Shown here piece after piece: positions 5,036-10,750 of a stretch of DNA of 10,750 bases; the stretch's first letter is position 1, and each line of letters opens with the position of its first letter. The stretch covers positions 1 to 10,750 of the forward strand of contig CAIMFE010000011.1 of the NCBI GenBank assembly GCA_903840235.1, given 5' to 3'. The DNA comes from an uncultured Opitutia bacterium (GTDB lineage Bacteria > Verrucomicrobiota > Verrucomicrobiia > Opitutales > UBA953). The notes below the pieces were generated by a model. It worked only from the letters and a program-made list of their open reading frames with translations. It made no database searches and had not been told where the DNA came from. The translations under genes were made by a program, and so were the position numbers.

Positions 5036-5111
5036 TGGTGGGCCCACCCGGATTTGAACCGGGAACCAAAGAATTATGAGTTCTCTGCTCTAACCATTGA
5101 GCTATAGGCCC
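5036..5111 (-). tRNA. tRNA with CAU anticodon, probably tRNA-Ile2 (lysidine type)
   Basis: The minus strand folds into a full 76-nt cloverleaf. The acceptor GGGCCTA pairs with TGGGCCC, the D arm is GCTC/GAGC, the anticodon stem GAGAA/TTCTT has loop CTCATAA (anticodon CAT), and the T arm is CCGG-type with TTCAAAT. ACC A is encoded at the 3' end (CCA at 5036-5038). CAU can mean Met or AUA-reading Ile. C4-G69 and C5-G68 are present, pairs that favour TilS lysidine modification in the E. coli system, and the body resembles E. coli ileX. The call is therefore Ile2, with elongator Met as the alternative. It is not an initiator tRNA, because position 1 pairs with 72. Confidence 0.9.
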
Positions 5112-5119
5112 GTGCTGAA

Positions 5120-5148
5120 TGGATAACCTAATGCACCTGTTTTGAAAA
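5120..5148 (-). promoter_or_regulatory. Candidate promoter of the tRNA gene
   Basis: On the minus strand, TTTTCA (5148-5143) and TATCCA (5125-5120) are 17 bases apart, placing the start of transcription a few bases before the mature tRNA 5' end. The matches to consensus are partial. Confidence 0.3.
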
Positions 5149-5161
5149 GGAAAAGAAATAT

Positions 5162-6226
5162 CTATTGTCCCTGGCCCTTTTTACGGGGTTTTCCTGACTC
5201 ACCAGGCTTATCTCCACCGCCACCGCGCTTCGCATTCAAATCATAGGTCTCAGTCATCTTGCCGTCTTTGCCATTATCAAAATCGATTTTTAAATGGGTG
5301 CTGCTGAGAACATAACTCATGGATCTTTTTTCGCCGTTAAGCGTGAAACCGAGTTTGTACTTACCTTCACCTTCAATCGCCCAATCGGTAATCGTCGCAC
5401 CGCGGAGTGGACCGTTCGCCGGACGTGGTGAAGAGGCACGCGGCTGTGGATCGACCTGGCCGCTCACCTCCGTCACAGTGCCGTGAAATCCAGTAAAGGT
5501 GTAAGGTGACTTCGCTAGTCCGTGATAGTGGTAACCATACTTGGTGTCTTCGTGTCCACCGCACTCATCTAATTTCTTTAAGGCTGAACCATCAGGCTCT
5601 GTCGCTCCATAAACGGGATAACCATCGAGAGCATAGGCGACCGGATTTCCTTTTCCGACCACAGTCTGTAAGTGAAGGGGAATGATGTGATAGTGATAAT
5701 CATCCGCGCGTCCGCAGTGTCCGCCCCATTTGTCGAGCTCACCAATATCTTGCGATACTTCACCACGATTATTTTGCGGATTAAAAATTGCGATTCCATT
5801 CGCTGCTAAAGCAATCGCCCCACGTAAAAATCTTCCTTTAATCAAAGTCGGTTTATCTGCCTTCACCGGATTCAAGGGAATCATCCAAAGGTTCGTGCCA
5901 GTGTACGCCTGAGGTAGGGGAACTTGTTGCTGCCAATTCGTGATACCTATCATCATCGGGTGATCGGGAAACCCGTCGGACCCTACTAAAAGATATTTAT
6001 CATTGGATGACACCTTAACGCGCGCCGTGGTCTTGAACACACTCGTCATGAAATCTTTACCGGTGAATGAGGAGGGTGAGGCCGGAGTGGTGGTACTGCT
6101 TAAAAGTATCGGACTAATAAACCAACTCATCGATGCACCCATCTCCGCATGCTTGGAGGGCGCCAGGCCGTGGGCATGTAATCCTGAGACTAGAACTAGG
6201 GATAGGCTTAAGGGTAAAAGTCTCAT
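5162..6226 (-). CDS. Secreted YHYH-domain protein
   Basis: The product has 354 residues. Residues 1-19 are a signal peptide (MRLLPLSLSLVLVSGLHAHG), so the protein is exported. The core matches the YHYH family by its signatures: WGGHCGRADDYHYHIIP (YHYH at 177-180), YALDGYPVYGATEPDG (198-213), LDECGGHED (219-227) and YGYHYHG (230-236). The paired YHYH, GGH and DGYP elements suggest a metal-binding or redox site, but I know of no established activity. Residues 275-331 form a small extra C-terminal domain (GATITDWAIEGEGKYKLGF to MTETYDL), which reads like a beta-rich module. The tail is basic and glycine-rich (KRGGGGDKPGESGKPRKKGQ). The gene diverges from the DUF3293 gene across 82 bp and ends 50 bp before the tRNA gene on the same strand. 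The start ATG at 6226 has no Shine-Dalgarno sequence but gives a clean signal peptide. Confidence 0.88.
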   Translation of the reverse strand: MRLLPLSLSLVLVSGLHAHGLAPSKHAEMGASMSWFISPILLSSTTTPASPSSFTGKDFMTSVFKTTARVKVSSNDKYLLVGSDGFPDHPMMIGITNWQQQVPLPQAYTGTNLWMIPLNPVKADKPTLIKGRFLRGAIALAANGIAIFNPQNNRGEVSQDIGELDKWGGHCGRADDYHYHIIPLHLQTVVGKGNPVAYALDGYPVYGATEPDGSALKKLDECGGHEDTKYGYHYHGLAKSPYTFTGFHGTVTEVSGQVDPQPRASSPRPANGPLRGATITDWAIEGEGKYKLGFTLNGEKRSMSYVLSSTHLKIDFDNGKDGKMTETYDLNAKRGGGGDKPGESGKPRKKGQGQ

Positions 6227-6296
6227 ACACTCAGTTTAACACAGTGGTGTGTCATAAAGTTGCAAAATAAGTGACGTTGGCTAGTTTCGATTTTAT

Positions 6297-6302
6297 TATA
6301 AT
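6297..6302 (+). promoter_or_regulatory. Consensus -10 box (TATAAT) seven bases before a start codon
   Basis: A perfect TATAAT ends at 6302, and ATG begins at 6309, where transcription would be expected to start. No Shine-Dalgarno sequence fits between them, so the mRNA may be leaderless. No good -35 box is seen at 17 bases. Confidence 0.45.
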
Positions 6303-6308
6303 TAAATT

Positions 6309-6752
6309 ATGCCTTACCCCTACGAAGAAGAATATAAGAGCACAGTTTTTCAATACCAAGACTTTCCCGCTGATTGGCCTATGAGTTTTGCAATTCTCAC
6401 AGCGTATGCCACGACGGGTGAAACTTGGACGCCCGCACAAAACATCGAGGCAGATCAAAAGCTTGAAGCCGAGTTGAAAAAGGGCGGTCATCGCATACAT
6501 CGCATATCTGGCTACTCCAAAGATCTCGCCACACATGAGGAAGGTTGGGCGGTGGTGATGGATTTAAAACCGGCGTGGGACTTGGCCGTGAAGTACAAAC
6601 AGGTAGCGCTTTTTTATTATCAGGACGACGAACTTTTATTGGTCTATTCGAAAGAGTTTTCCAGATACGACGAAGCCATCGTTAAAGTTGATCTGAATTT
6701 TAAAGACTCGGTCAGACCTTTCTTACCGAGAGTTTATCCACAAAAAAATTGA
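6309..6752 (+). CDS. DUF3293 family protein
   Basis: The product is 147 residues, cytoplasmic, with no signal peptide or membrane segment. The match to DUF3293 rests on the order of short motifs: FAILTAYATTG (27-37, the usual F-x-I-x-T-A-x-N-P-x-G position, with Ala-Thr in place of Asn-Pro), N45 in PAQNIEAD, the L-x-x-x-L helix KLEAELKKGG (51-60), the turn HRISGYS (64-70), the acidic pair EE (77-78) and the strand QVALFYYQDDELLLVYS (98-114). Proteins of this family are small, stand alone and have no known activity. It is followed 36 bases later by a glutaredoxin-like gene on the same strand, so the two may share a transcript. The start is set by the hydrophilic N-terminus and an upstream TATAAT. 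Confidence 0.85.
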   Translation: MPYPYEEEYKSTVFQYQDFPADWPMSFAILTAYATTGETWTPAQNIEADQKLEAELKKGGHRIHRISGYSKDLATHEEGWAVVMDLKPAWDLAVKYKQVALFYYQDDELLLVYSKEFSRYDEAIVKVDLNFKDSVRPFLPRVYPQKN

Positions 6753-6788
6753 ATAGCCGTGAGTAGTCATTTGGTGTAGTCTTCTGAT

Positions 6789-7064
6789 ATGTCGAAACCT
6801 TTACCCATTCTTTATGTTAAACCCAGCTGTCCTTGGTGTGTAAAAGCACTCGAGTGGTTTGCACAGCAGGGCGTGAAGGTCGATGTCCGTGATGTCATCG
6901 CCAACATGCATGAGATGCGTCAAATGGTCGCGCTCACCGGACAGTCCAAATGTCCTTCGTTTAAGCACGGAGACTTTGTGGTCGCTGACTTCGGCGTGGA
7001 TGAATTCATCGCCAAAGCGAAGAAGCGTCCCGATGTCTGCCAAGAACTAGGACTTAAGTTGTAG
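6789..7064 (+). CDS. Glutaredoxin-like thiol-disulfide oxidoreductase, CPWC active site
   Basis: The product is 91 residues, a single thioredoxin-fold domain of normal glutaredoxin length. ILYVKPSCPWCVKALEWF (7-24) carries the redox pair C14 and C17 (CPWC). The cis-proline loop, usually TVPT-like, reads QSKCPSF with P56, so an extra Cys (C55) sits directly before the cis-proline next to the active site. The end of the domain, FVVADFGVDEFIAKAK (63-78), lacks the typical glutathione-binding Gly-Gly-x-(D/S)-(D/E) motif and has ADFGVDE in its place, as in some short glutaredoxins. It should reduce disulfides or mixed glutathione disulfides in the cytoplasm; the partner is unknown. It lies 36 bases after the DUF3293 gene and its stop is only two bases from the stop of the convergent hupE/ureJ-like gene, so no terminator fits between them. 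Confidence 0.86.
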   Translation: MSKPLPILYVKPSCPWCVKALEWFAQQGVKVDVRDVIANMHEMRQMVALTGQSKCPSFKHGDFVVADFGVDEFIAKAKKRPDVCQELGLKL

Positions 7065-7066
7065 TC

Positions 7067-8221
7067 CTAACTCAGTAGATCCCAAACTCTCATCACCATC
7101 ACACTGAACCCTGCGAGGGCGACGGTGAGGCAAAGTGCTTTGCTGAGTTTGGATTCATCAACTTTCATTTTCACGAGTAAAGTGATGAGGATGGCTGATG
7201 CGAAAATCACGGAGGCTTGAGCTGATTCTACCCCGAGATTAAAACCTACAAGGATGGAGAGGATGTTAGATTTATCCCAGTCCTTGAGATTGTCCGTTAC
7301 CGCTGCCGCAAAGCCGAGTCCGTGGATGAGTCCAAAGAAGAACGGCACGGTAAGCATCTGACGGTTGGAGGCCTTGCCCCAATAGGCTAAAACAGCTCCC
7401 ACACCGATGGTGAAGGCGATGACCGGTTCAATCCATACGCTGATACTGGGAAGAAGTTCTAAGACGACTAGGCTGAGCGTAATACTGTGACCAAGGGTAA
7501 AGATGAGAGAACGTTTGAGTGCTTGTGTAACCGAGGCCGCGCCCAGAAACATCGCCAACATGAAAAGACAATGATCCCAGCCATCAGGAATCACGTGATT
7601 AAATCCTTCGTGGATAAAGGACATCAGGCGATTGGTGGATTGGGTAATTTTATCCCAAGCACTGGGAGGTGATTTGTCGCTGATGACTAAGTCTGCAGTT
7701 TTGCCTGGTTCAACACCGACAACTACCTGATACGTCATTTCTTTTCTTAGATTTGTGAAAACAATTCCTAATTCGGAAGGAAAACTAATTTCAACTTCTC
7801 GAGCGTCGGCCGGTAAATCGGCAGAAAAGACAACGGTATACAAAACAGGGTAGCGGTCCGCTTCGCCTTGTTGTTTGGAACGCTCTTTGACTTCCACGCC
7901 TGACGGAAAGCTAATTAATTTCTTGGTGATAATTTCTCCGTCGGCTCTAACGAGTAGATTTTTAGAAAACTCTTCTTTCTTTTCTTCGGAGCGTTGGATT
8001 AAGAGCTGACGATTAAACATGAAGTCGTCCAGCTCATCGACTCCAGCAGCTTGTGATGTTTTGCCTAAATAATAGGCAGGCACATCGAATTTAATACTGA
8101 GCGTTAAATGGTTCTTATCATCAATAATACCAATACAGGATGCCTCTTTCCAATCCGGATGTGCCAACGCCTTTAAACTTAATAAAAGTGTGAGCGCCCC
8201 GATGAAGAAACCTTTGAGCAT
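7067..8221 (-). CDS. HupE/UreJ-family membrane protein with N-terminal exported domain
   Basis: The product has 384 residues. Residues 1-20 are a signal peptide (MLKGFFIGALTLLLSLKALA). Residues 21-about 195 are a hydrophilic domain rich in beta-strand patterns, presumably outside the membrane. The C-terminal half has about six hydrophobic segments with HupE/UreJ_2-type motifs: HEGFNHVIPDGWDHCLFMLA (H204, H209, D216, H217), FTLGHSITLS (H245), EPVIAFTIG (E266), FGLIHGLGFA (H300) and FNLGVESAQ (N328, E332). These His and acidic residues in membrane helices fit metal transport; HupE and UreJ relatives are linked to nickel, but no hydrogenase or urease gene is near, so the substrate is unassigned. 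Its ATG shares one base with the truA stop (TAATG), so translation is probably coupled. It is the last gene of the operon. Confidence 0.88.
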   Translation of the reverse strand: MLKGFFIGALTLLLSLKALAHPDWKEASCIGIIDDKNHLTLSIKFDVPAYYLGKTSQAAGVDELDDFMFNRQLLIQRSEEKKEEFSKNLLVRADGEIITKKLISFPSGVEVKERSKQQGEADRYPVLYTVVFSADLPADAREVEISFPSELGIVFTNLRKEMTYQVVVGVEPGKTADLVISDKSPPSAWDKITQSTNRLMSFIHEGFNHVIPDGWDHCLFMLAMFLGAASVTQALKRSLIFTLGHSITLSLVVLELLPSISVWIEPVIAFTIGVGAVLAYWGKASNRQMLTVPFFFGLIHGLGFAAAVTDNLKDWDKSNILSILVGFNLGVESAQASVIFASAILITLLVKMKVDESKLSKALCLTVALAGFSVMVMRVWDLLS

Positions 8222-9012
8222 TATTTTTTAAGACTCTTCGGGTCGTAAAATACTTTATCCATGAAAAGACCTCGGGCTGGCGCCGTGGGAACTTCGGAGG
8301 TAATCGTTTTTTCTTCGCGATAGGCGAGGAGACGCTCTGGTGTCATCTTGCCTTCGCCTACTCGAAGTAGTCCACCCACCAGTCGACGTACCATTTTGTA
8401 TAAATAACCATCCGCCTCGGTGACCACGGTGATACGTTTACCTTTAGAAATAATACTGAGACGGCGGAGATCTTTGACGGGGCGCTCAGTTTCCATGCCC
8501 TGACTGTGGGTTGCGCCAAAGGCACGGAAATCATGCTTACCCATGATCAGTTTAGCGGCCCGACGCATGGCCTTCACATCGAGCTTATCCCAATCACGTC
8601 CGAGTGAATAGCGTGCCTTCCAAGGTAAAGAAAAACCTATATTAATTTCATAACGATAGCGCTTACCCTTGGACGAATACCGGGCGTGAAATTTACTAGG
8701 GACACGTTGAATTCGCGTAACGAGTATTCCCGCCTGTTCGCCGGTGTTGAGTGCGTCTTGGAGTTTCTTGGGCGAGTGACGCCAGAAAGCATCGAAGTGA
8801 AAAGTTTGACCTACACTATGCACACCGGCGTCGGTTCTTCCGCTTCCATGAATGACCACGGGCTTTTTAAAAATGCGAGAGAGACGAGCGCGAATTTCAC
8901 CTTCGACGGTGTGAGCGTTATTTTGAATCTGCCAACCCATGTAGTCCGAACCATCGTAAGCCACGGTTACTAAAAATCTTTCTTCAGTTAAATCTGTCTT
9001 ACCCGTTTTCAT
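8221..9012 (-). CDS. truA: tRNA pseudouridine(38-40) synthase TruA
   Basis: The product has 263 residues, the usual length of TruA. It converts uridines 38, 39 and 40 of the tRNA anticodon stem-loop to pseudouridine in the cytoplasm. The first half has FLVTVAYDGSDYMGWQIQ (13-30) and TVEGEIRARLSRIF, followed by the active-site loop HGSGRTDAGVHSVGQ (55-69), with D61 as the catalytic aspartate. The second half has KHDFRAFGA, the ITVVTEADGYLYKMVRRLVG strand and helix (the end of which is VRRLVGGLLRVGEG), and TAPARGLFMDKVFYDP near the end. All expected motifs are intact. The ATG overlaps the ruvX stop in an ATGA of four bases, and its own stop overlaps the next start by one base. The gene lies between ruvX and a membrane transporter-like gene, an arrangement with no obvious shared pathway. 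Confidence 0.97.
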   Translation of the reverse strand: MKTGKTDLTEERFLVTVAYDGSDYMGWQIQNNAHTVEGEIRARLSRIFKKPVVIHGSGRTDAGVHSVGQTFHFDAFWRHSPKKLQDALNTGEQAGILVTRIQRVPSKFHARYSSKGKRYRYEINIGFSLPWKARYSLGRDWDKLDVKAMRRAAKLIMGKHDFRAFGATHSQGMETERPVKDLRRLSIISKGKRITVVTEADGYLYKMVRRLVGGLLRVGEGKMTPERLLAYREEKTITSEVPTAPARGLFMDKVFYDPKSLKK

Positions 9013-9461
9013 AGGTCGGTGCTTTGTCCAATTCCTTTACTGTTAAGATAGTCCTGAAGTAAAATCGCTGCAGCGCGCGAATCACGTTCACCCGATTTAC
9101 GTTGTTGGGTGCGTTCGTGAGCGTTCTTTGGTTTTTTGTGATGATTGATGCTGTCGGCGGCCTGACTGGTCAGACCCTCATCAATGAGTTCAATCGGCAG
9201 GTTGAAACGTTTTTTGAGTTCTTCGGAAAAGTCATCCACCTCGTAACACTTCTTCGTTTTCTCGCCTTCGAGGGAGAGAGGGTAACCGAGAATTAAATGG
9301 GTGACGCGGAGTCGGGTGATTTCGCGTTGAATGTGTTCAAATCGTGCAGCCAGTTCTTCGTCGATGGCGGCGGGAAGAGGAAATGCCATGCCGAGATCGT
9401 CCGCATAGCTTAGGCCGATGCGTTTGCTTCCATAGTCGATGCCTAGATAAACATTTCCCAC
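9009..9461 (-). CDS. ruvX: RuvX/YqgF-type Holliday junction resolvase-like nuclease
   Basis: From GTG 9461 the product has 150 residues, close to the family norm. VYLGIDYGSKRIGLSYADDL carries the first catalytic Asp of the RNase H-like fold, THLILGYPLSLEG is the second strand with the GxPL motif, PIELIDEGLTSQAA contains the conserved (D/E)E, and SGERDSRAAAILLQDYL contains the last catalytic Asp (normally KxDxxAA). Members are essential in many bacteria and are linked to pre-16S rRNA 5' processing; Holliday resolution was inferred from the fold. An in-frame GTG at 9503 would add 14 residues (MEIEKPHETLQGLA); I prefer 9461 because homologues begin just before LGIDYG and a CAGGG lies upstream, but the choice is uncertain. 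Its stop overlaps the truA start (ATGA), making it the first gene of the operon. Confidence 0.93.
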   Translation of the reverse strand: MGNVYLGIDYGSKRIGLSYADDLGMAFPLPAAIDEELAARFEHIQREITRLRVTHLILGYPLSLEGEKTKKCYEVDDFSEELKKRFNLPIELIDEGLTSQAADSINHHKKPKNAHERTQQRKSGERDSRAAAILLQDYLNSKGIGQSTDL

Positions 9462-9504
9462 AGCAAGACCCTGTAAAGTCTCATGGGGTTTTTCAATCTC
9501 CACT

Positions 9505-9515
9505 TTTATAATCTA
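9505..9515 (-). promoter_or_regulatory. Candidate -10 region of the ruvX-truA-hupE/ureJ operon
   Basis: On the minus strand the run TAGATTATAAA contains two -10-like hexamers: TAGATT (9515-9510) and TATAAA (9510-9505). The second would put the start of transcription inside a start at 9503 and so favours the start at 9461; the first would leave 9503 leaderless. No clear -35 is seen. Confidence 0.35.
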
Positions 9516-9524
9516 TGCAGGGGT

Positions 9525-9553
9525 TTGACATACGGCAGCAGATTCGATGAATA
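9525..9553 (+). promoter_or_regulatory. Candidate promoter of the adenylyltransferase-rhodanese gene
   Basis: A perfect -35 box TTGACA (9525-9530) is followed after 17 bases by TGAATA (9548-9553), a poor -10. The predicted start of transcription falls on or next to ATG 9560, so the mRNA may be leaderless. TAGACT (9552-9557) is a better -10 but is 21 bases from the -35. Confidence 0.45.
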
Positions 9554-9559
9554 GACTAA

Positions 9560-10708
9560 ATGAAAACGGCAGTAACACTCACTGGACATGAGCGCGCCCT
9601 CTACGCTCGCCAGATGCGTCTGCCCGAAGTGGGTGAGGGCGGTCAGGTTAATATTAAAAATGCAAAAGTCCTTTTAATTGGTGCGGGCGGTCTGGGGTCA
9701 CCTGCTGCTTTATACCTGGTCGCCGCCGGAGTCGGTACCATCGGCATCGCGGATCCTGACAAGGTAGACCTCAGCAATTTACACCGTCAAATCATTCACG
9801 GATTTGATACGCTCGGATTGCCTAAAACTATTTCCGCCGCTGAATCACTTAAGGAATTAAATCCGGGTGCCGAAATTATTTTACACCCCGAAGGACTCAC
9901 CGCCGAAAACGCACTAGAACTCGTGAGTCGCTATGACGTCGTCGTGGATGGAGCGGATAATTTCGCGACGAGGTTCTTGGCGGCCGATGCCTGCGTCTTG
10001 GCAAAAAAACCCTTGGTTCATGGCAGTGTTTTAAGAGGCGAAGGTCAGGTCGGTACCTTTTTACCTAATCACGGATGTTATCGATGCGTGTATCCGACGA
10101 TTCCTGATGCGAGTTCAGTTCCGACCTGTTCGGAGGCTGGAGTACTCGGTGCGACGTGTGGAGTCATCGGATCGTGGATGGCGGCGGAGACTTTAGCCAT
10201 TTTACTTAAACAGCGTCAGCAATCTCAGATGTTTGTCATCAACGTGGCAGAGGGCCGAAGCCAAAAAATCTCCATCGCACAAGATAGTCACTGTCCGGTT
10301 TGTGGTAAGTCGCCCCAGATTTCCGAAATCAGAGCCGAGAACTACCAATCATCGGTTTGTGAAACTCCTCATTTAAATATGAAAGAATCACCCTTAGAAA
10401 TTTCCGTGACGGAAGCTCATCAACAACTGAGTTCAGCGCAGCCTCCTGTTCTCATTGATGTGCGTGAGACCGATGAGCATGCGATTGGTCATGTAGCGCA
10501 GGCTCGTTTAATTCCGTTGGCCGATATCCCTAATCAACTTGCGAACATTCCGCAAAACCGCCCGGTGCTGATCATTTGTCACCACGGGGGTAGAAGCATG
10601 CGGGCGACGCAGTTTCTTCGTTCAAAAGGCTATGTTTTAGCCACTAACATTAAGGGTGGTATCGATGCCTGGTCGCTCCAAGTGGATCCACAAATCCCGC
10701 GCTACTAG
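9560..10708 (+). CDS. ThiF/MoeB-type adenylyltransferase fused to a rhodanese domain
   Basis: The product has 382 residues. Residues 1-about 250 are an E1-like adenylyltransferase that activates the C-terminus of a small sulfur carrier such as ThiS or MoaD with ATP. HERALYARQMRLPEVGEGGQ (10-29) is the usual start; VLLIGAGGLGSPAA (37-50) is the nucleotide loop; DLSNLHRQI (70-78) and VVDGADNFATR (128-138) hold the ATP/Mg residues (R76, Q77, D130). CYRCVYP (C173, C176) and CPVCG (C245, C248) are the two zinc-binding Cys pairs, and C190 in PTCSEAG is in the position of the thioester-forming Cys. Residues about 278-382 are a rhodanese with the persulfide Cys C340 in IICHHGGRSMRA. The fusion can therefore supply both adenylate and sulfur, as in MOCS3/Uba4. 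Which carrier it serves is not shown: no thiS or moaD is in the window. It starts 57 bp from the divergent ruvX frame at 9503. Confidence 0.93.
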   Translation: MKTAVTLTGHERALYARQMRLPEVGEGGQVNIKNAKVLLIGAGGLGSPAALYLVAAGVGTIGIADPDKVDLSNLHRQIIHGFDTLGLPKTISAAESLKELNPGAEIILHPEGLTAENALELVSRYDVVVDGADNFATRFLAADACVLAKKPLVHGSVLRGEGQVGTFLPNHGCYRCVYPTIPDASSVPTCSEAGVLGATCGVIGSWMAAETLAILLKQRQQSQMFVINVAEGRSQKISIAQDSHCPVCGKSPQISEIRAENYQSSVCETPHLNMKESPLEISVTEAHQQLSSAQPPVLIDVRETDEHAIGHVAQARLIPLADIPNQLANIPQNRPVLIICHHGGRSMRATQFLRSKGYVLATNIKGGIDAWSLQVDPQIPRY

Positions 10709-10750
10709 GTCAGTCGAGGCTTGCGACACTCAAAATTTTCCTCTTTCTAA

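Noticed and set aside
6252..6536. 94-codon minus-strand frame overlapping the DUF3293 gene
   Set aside because: It lies antisense to a recognised domain protein and has no motif of its own.

Overview
The window looks like a chromosomal segment of a Verrucomicrobiota-type bacterium, possibly an Opitutae relative. This is an inference from gene content: a secreted CGPSR sulfatase, a PEP-CTERM protein with pentapeptide repeats, a long secreted Sel1-repeat protein, a YHYH protein, and start codons that mostly lack a Shine-Dalgarno sequence. Base composition is moderate. The lineage call is tentative.

Layout. (1) Positions 1-515, minus strand: the N-terminal part of a secreted sulfatase, cut by the window edge. 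(2) 516-1334: a small membrane-protein gene (792-1007) bracketed by a near-perfect 27-bp direct repeat and a 23-bp inverted repeat, with REP-like palindromes, GGGGACA motifs, a terminator and a possible coding remnant. (3) 1335-3734: a secreted protein of 16 Sel1-like repeats that reads as two tandem gene copies fused into one frame. (4) 4082-4651: a pentapeptide-repeat protein with a signal peptide and a PEP-CTERM anchor, followed by a second copy of the terminator block seen in region 2. (5) 4652-5035: a gene-poor stretch with short repeats. (6) 5036-5111, minus: a tRNA with a CAU anticodon, most likely the lysidine-type isoleucine tRNA. (7) 5162-6226, minus: a secreted YHYH-domain protein, divergent from a DUF3293 gene (6309-6752) and a glutaredoxin-like gene (6789-7064). 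(8) 7067-9461, minus: a tight ruvX-truA-hupE/ureJ-like operon whose genes overlap by 4 and 1 bases; it converges on the glutaredoxin gene with a 2-bp gap. (9) 9560-10708, plus: a ThiF/MoeB-type adenylyltransferase fused to a rhodanese domain.

The right half (from 5036) is ordinary chromosomal housekeeping: tRNA modification (truA), ruvX/yqgF, sulfur carrier activation and thiol redox. The left half (516-5035) is an accessory region of repeats and repeat proteins. No complete mobile element, CRISPR array or defence system is visible. The most informative observations are the fused Sel1 duplication, the repeat-bracketed small gene, and the 52-bp REP-bearing segment that interrupts one of two copies of the terminator block.
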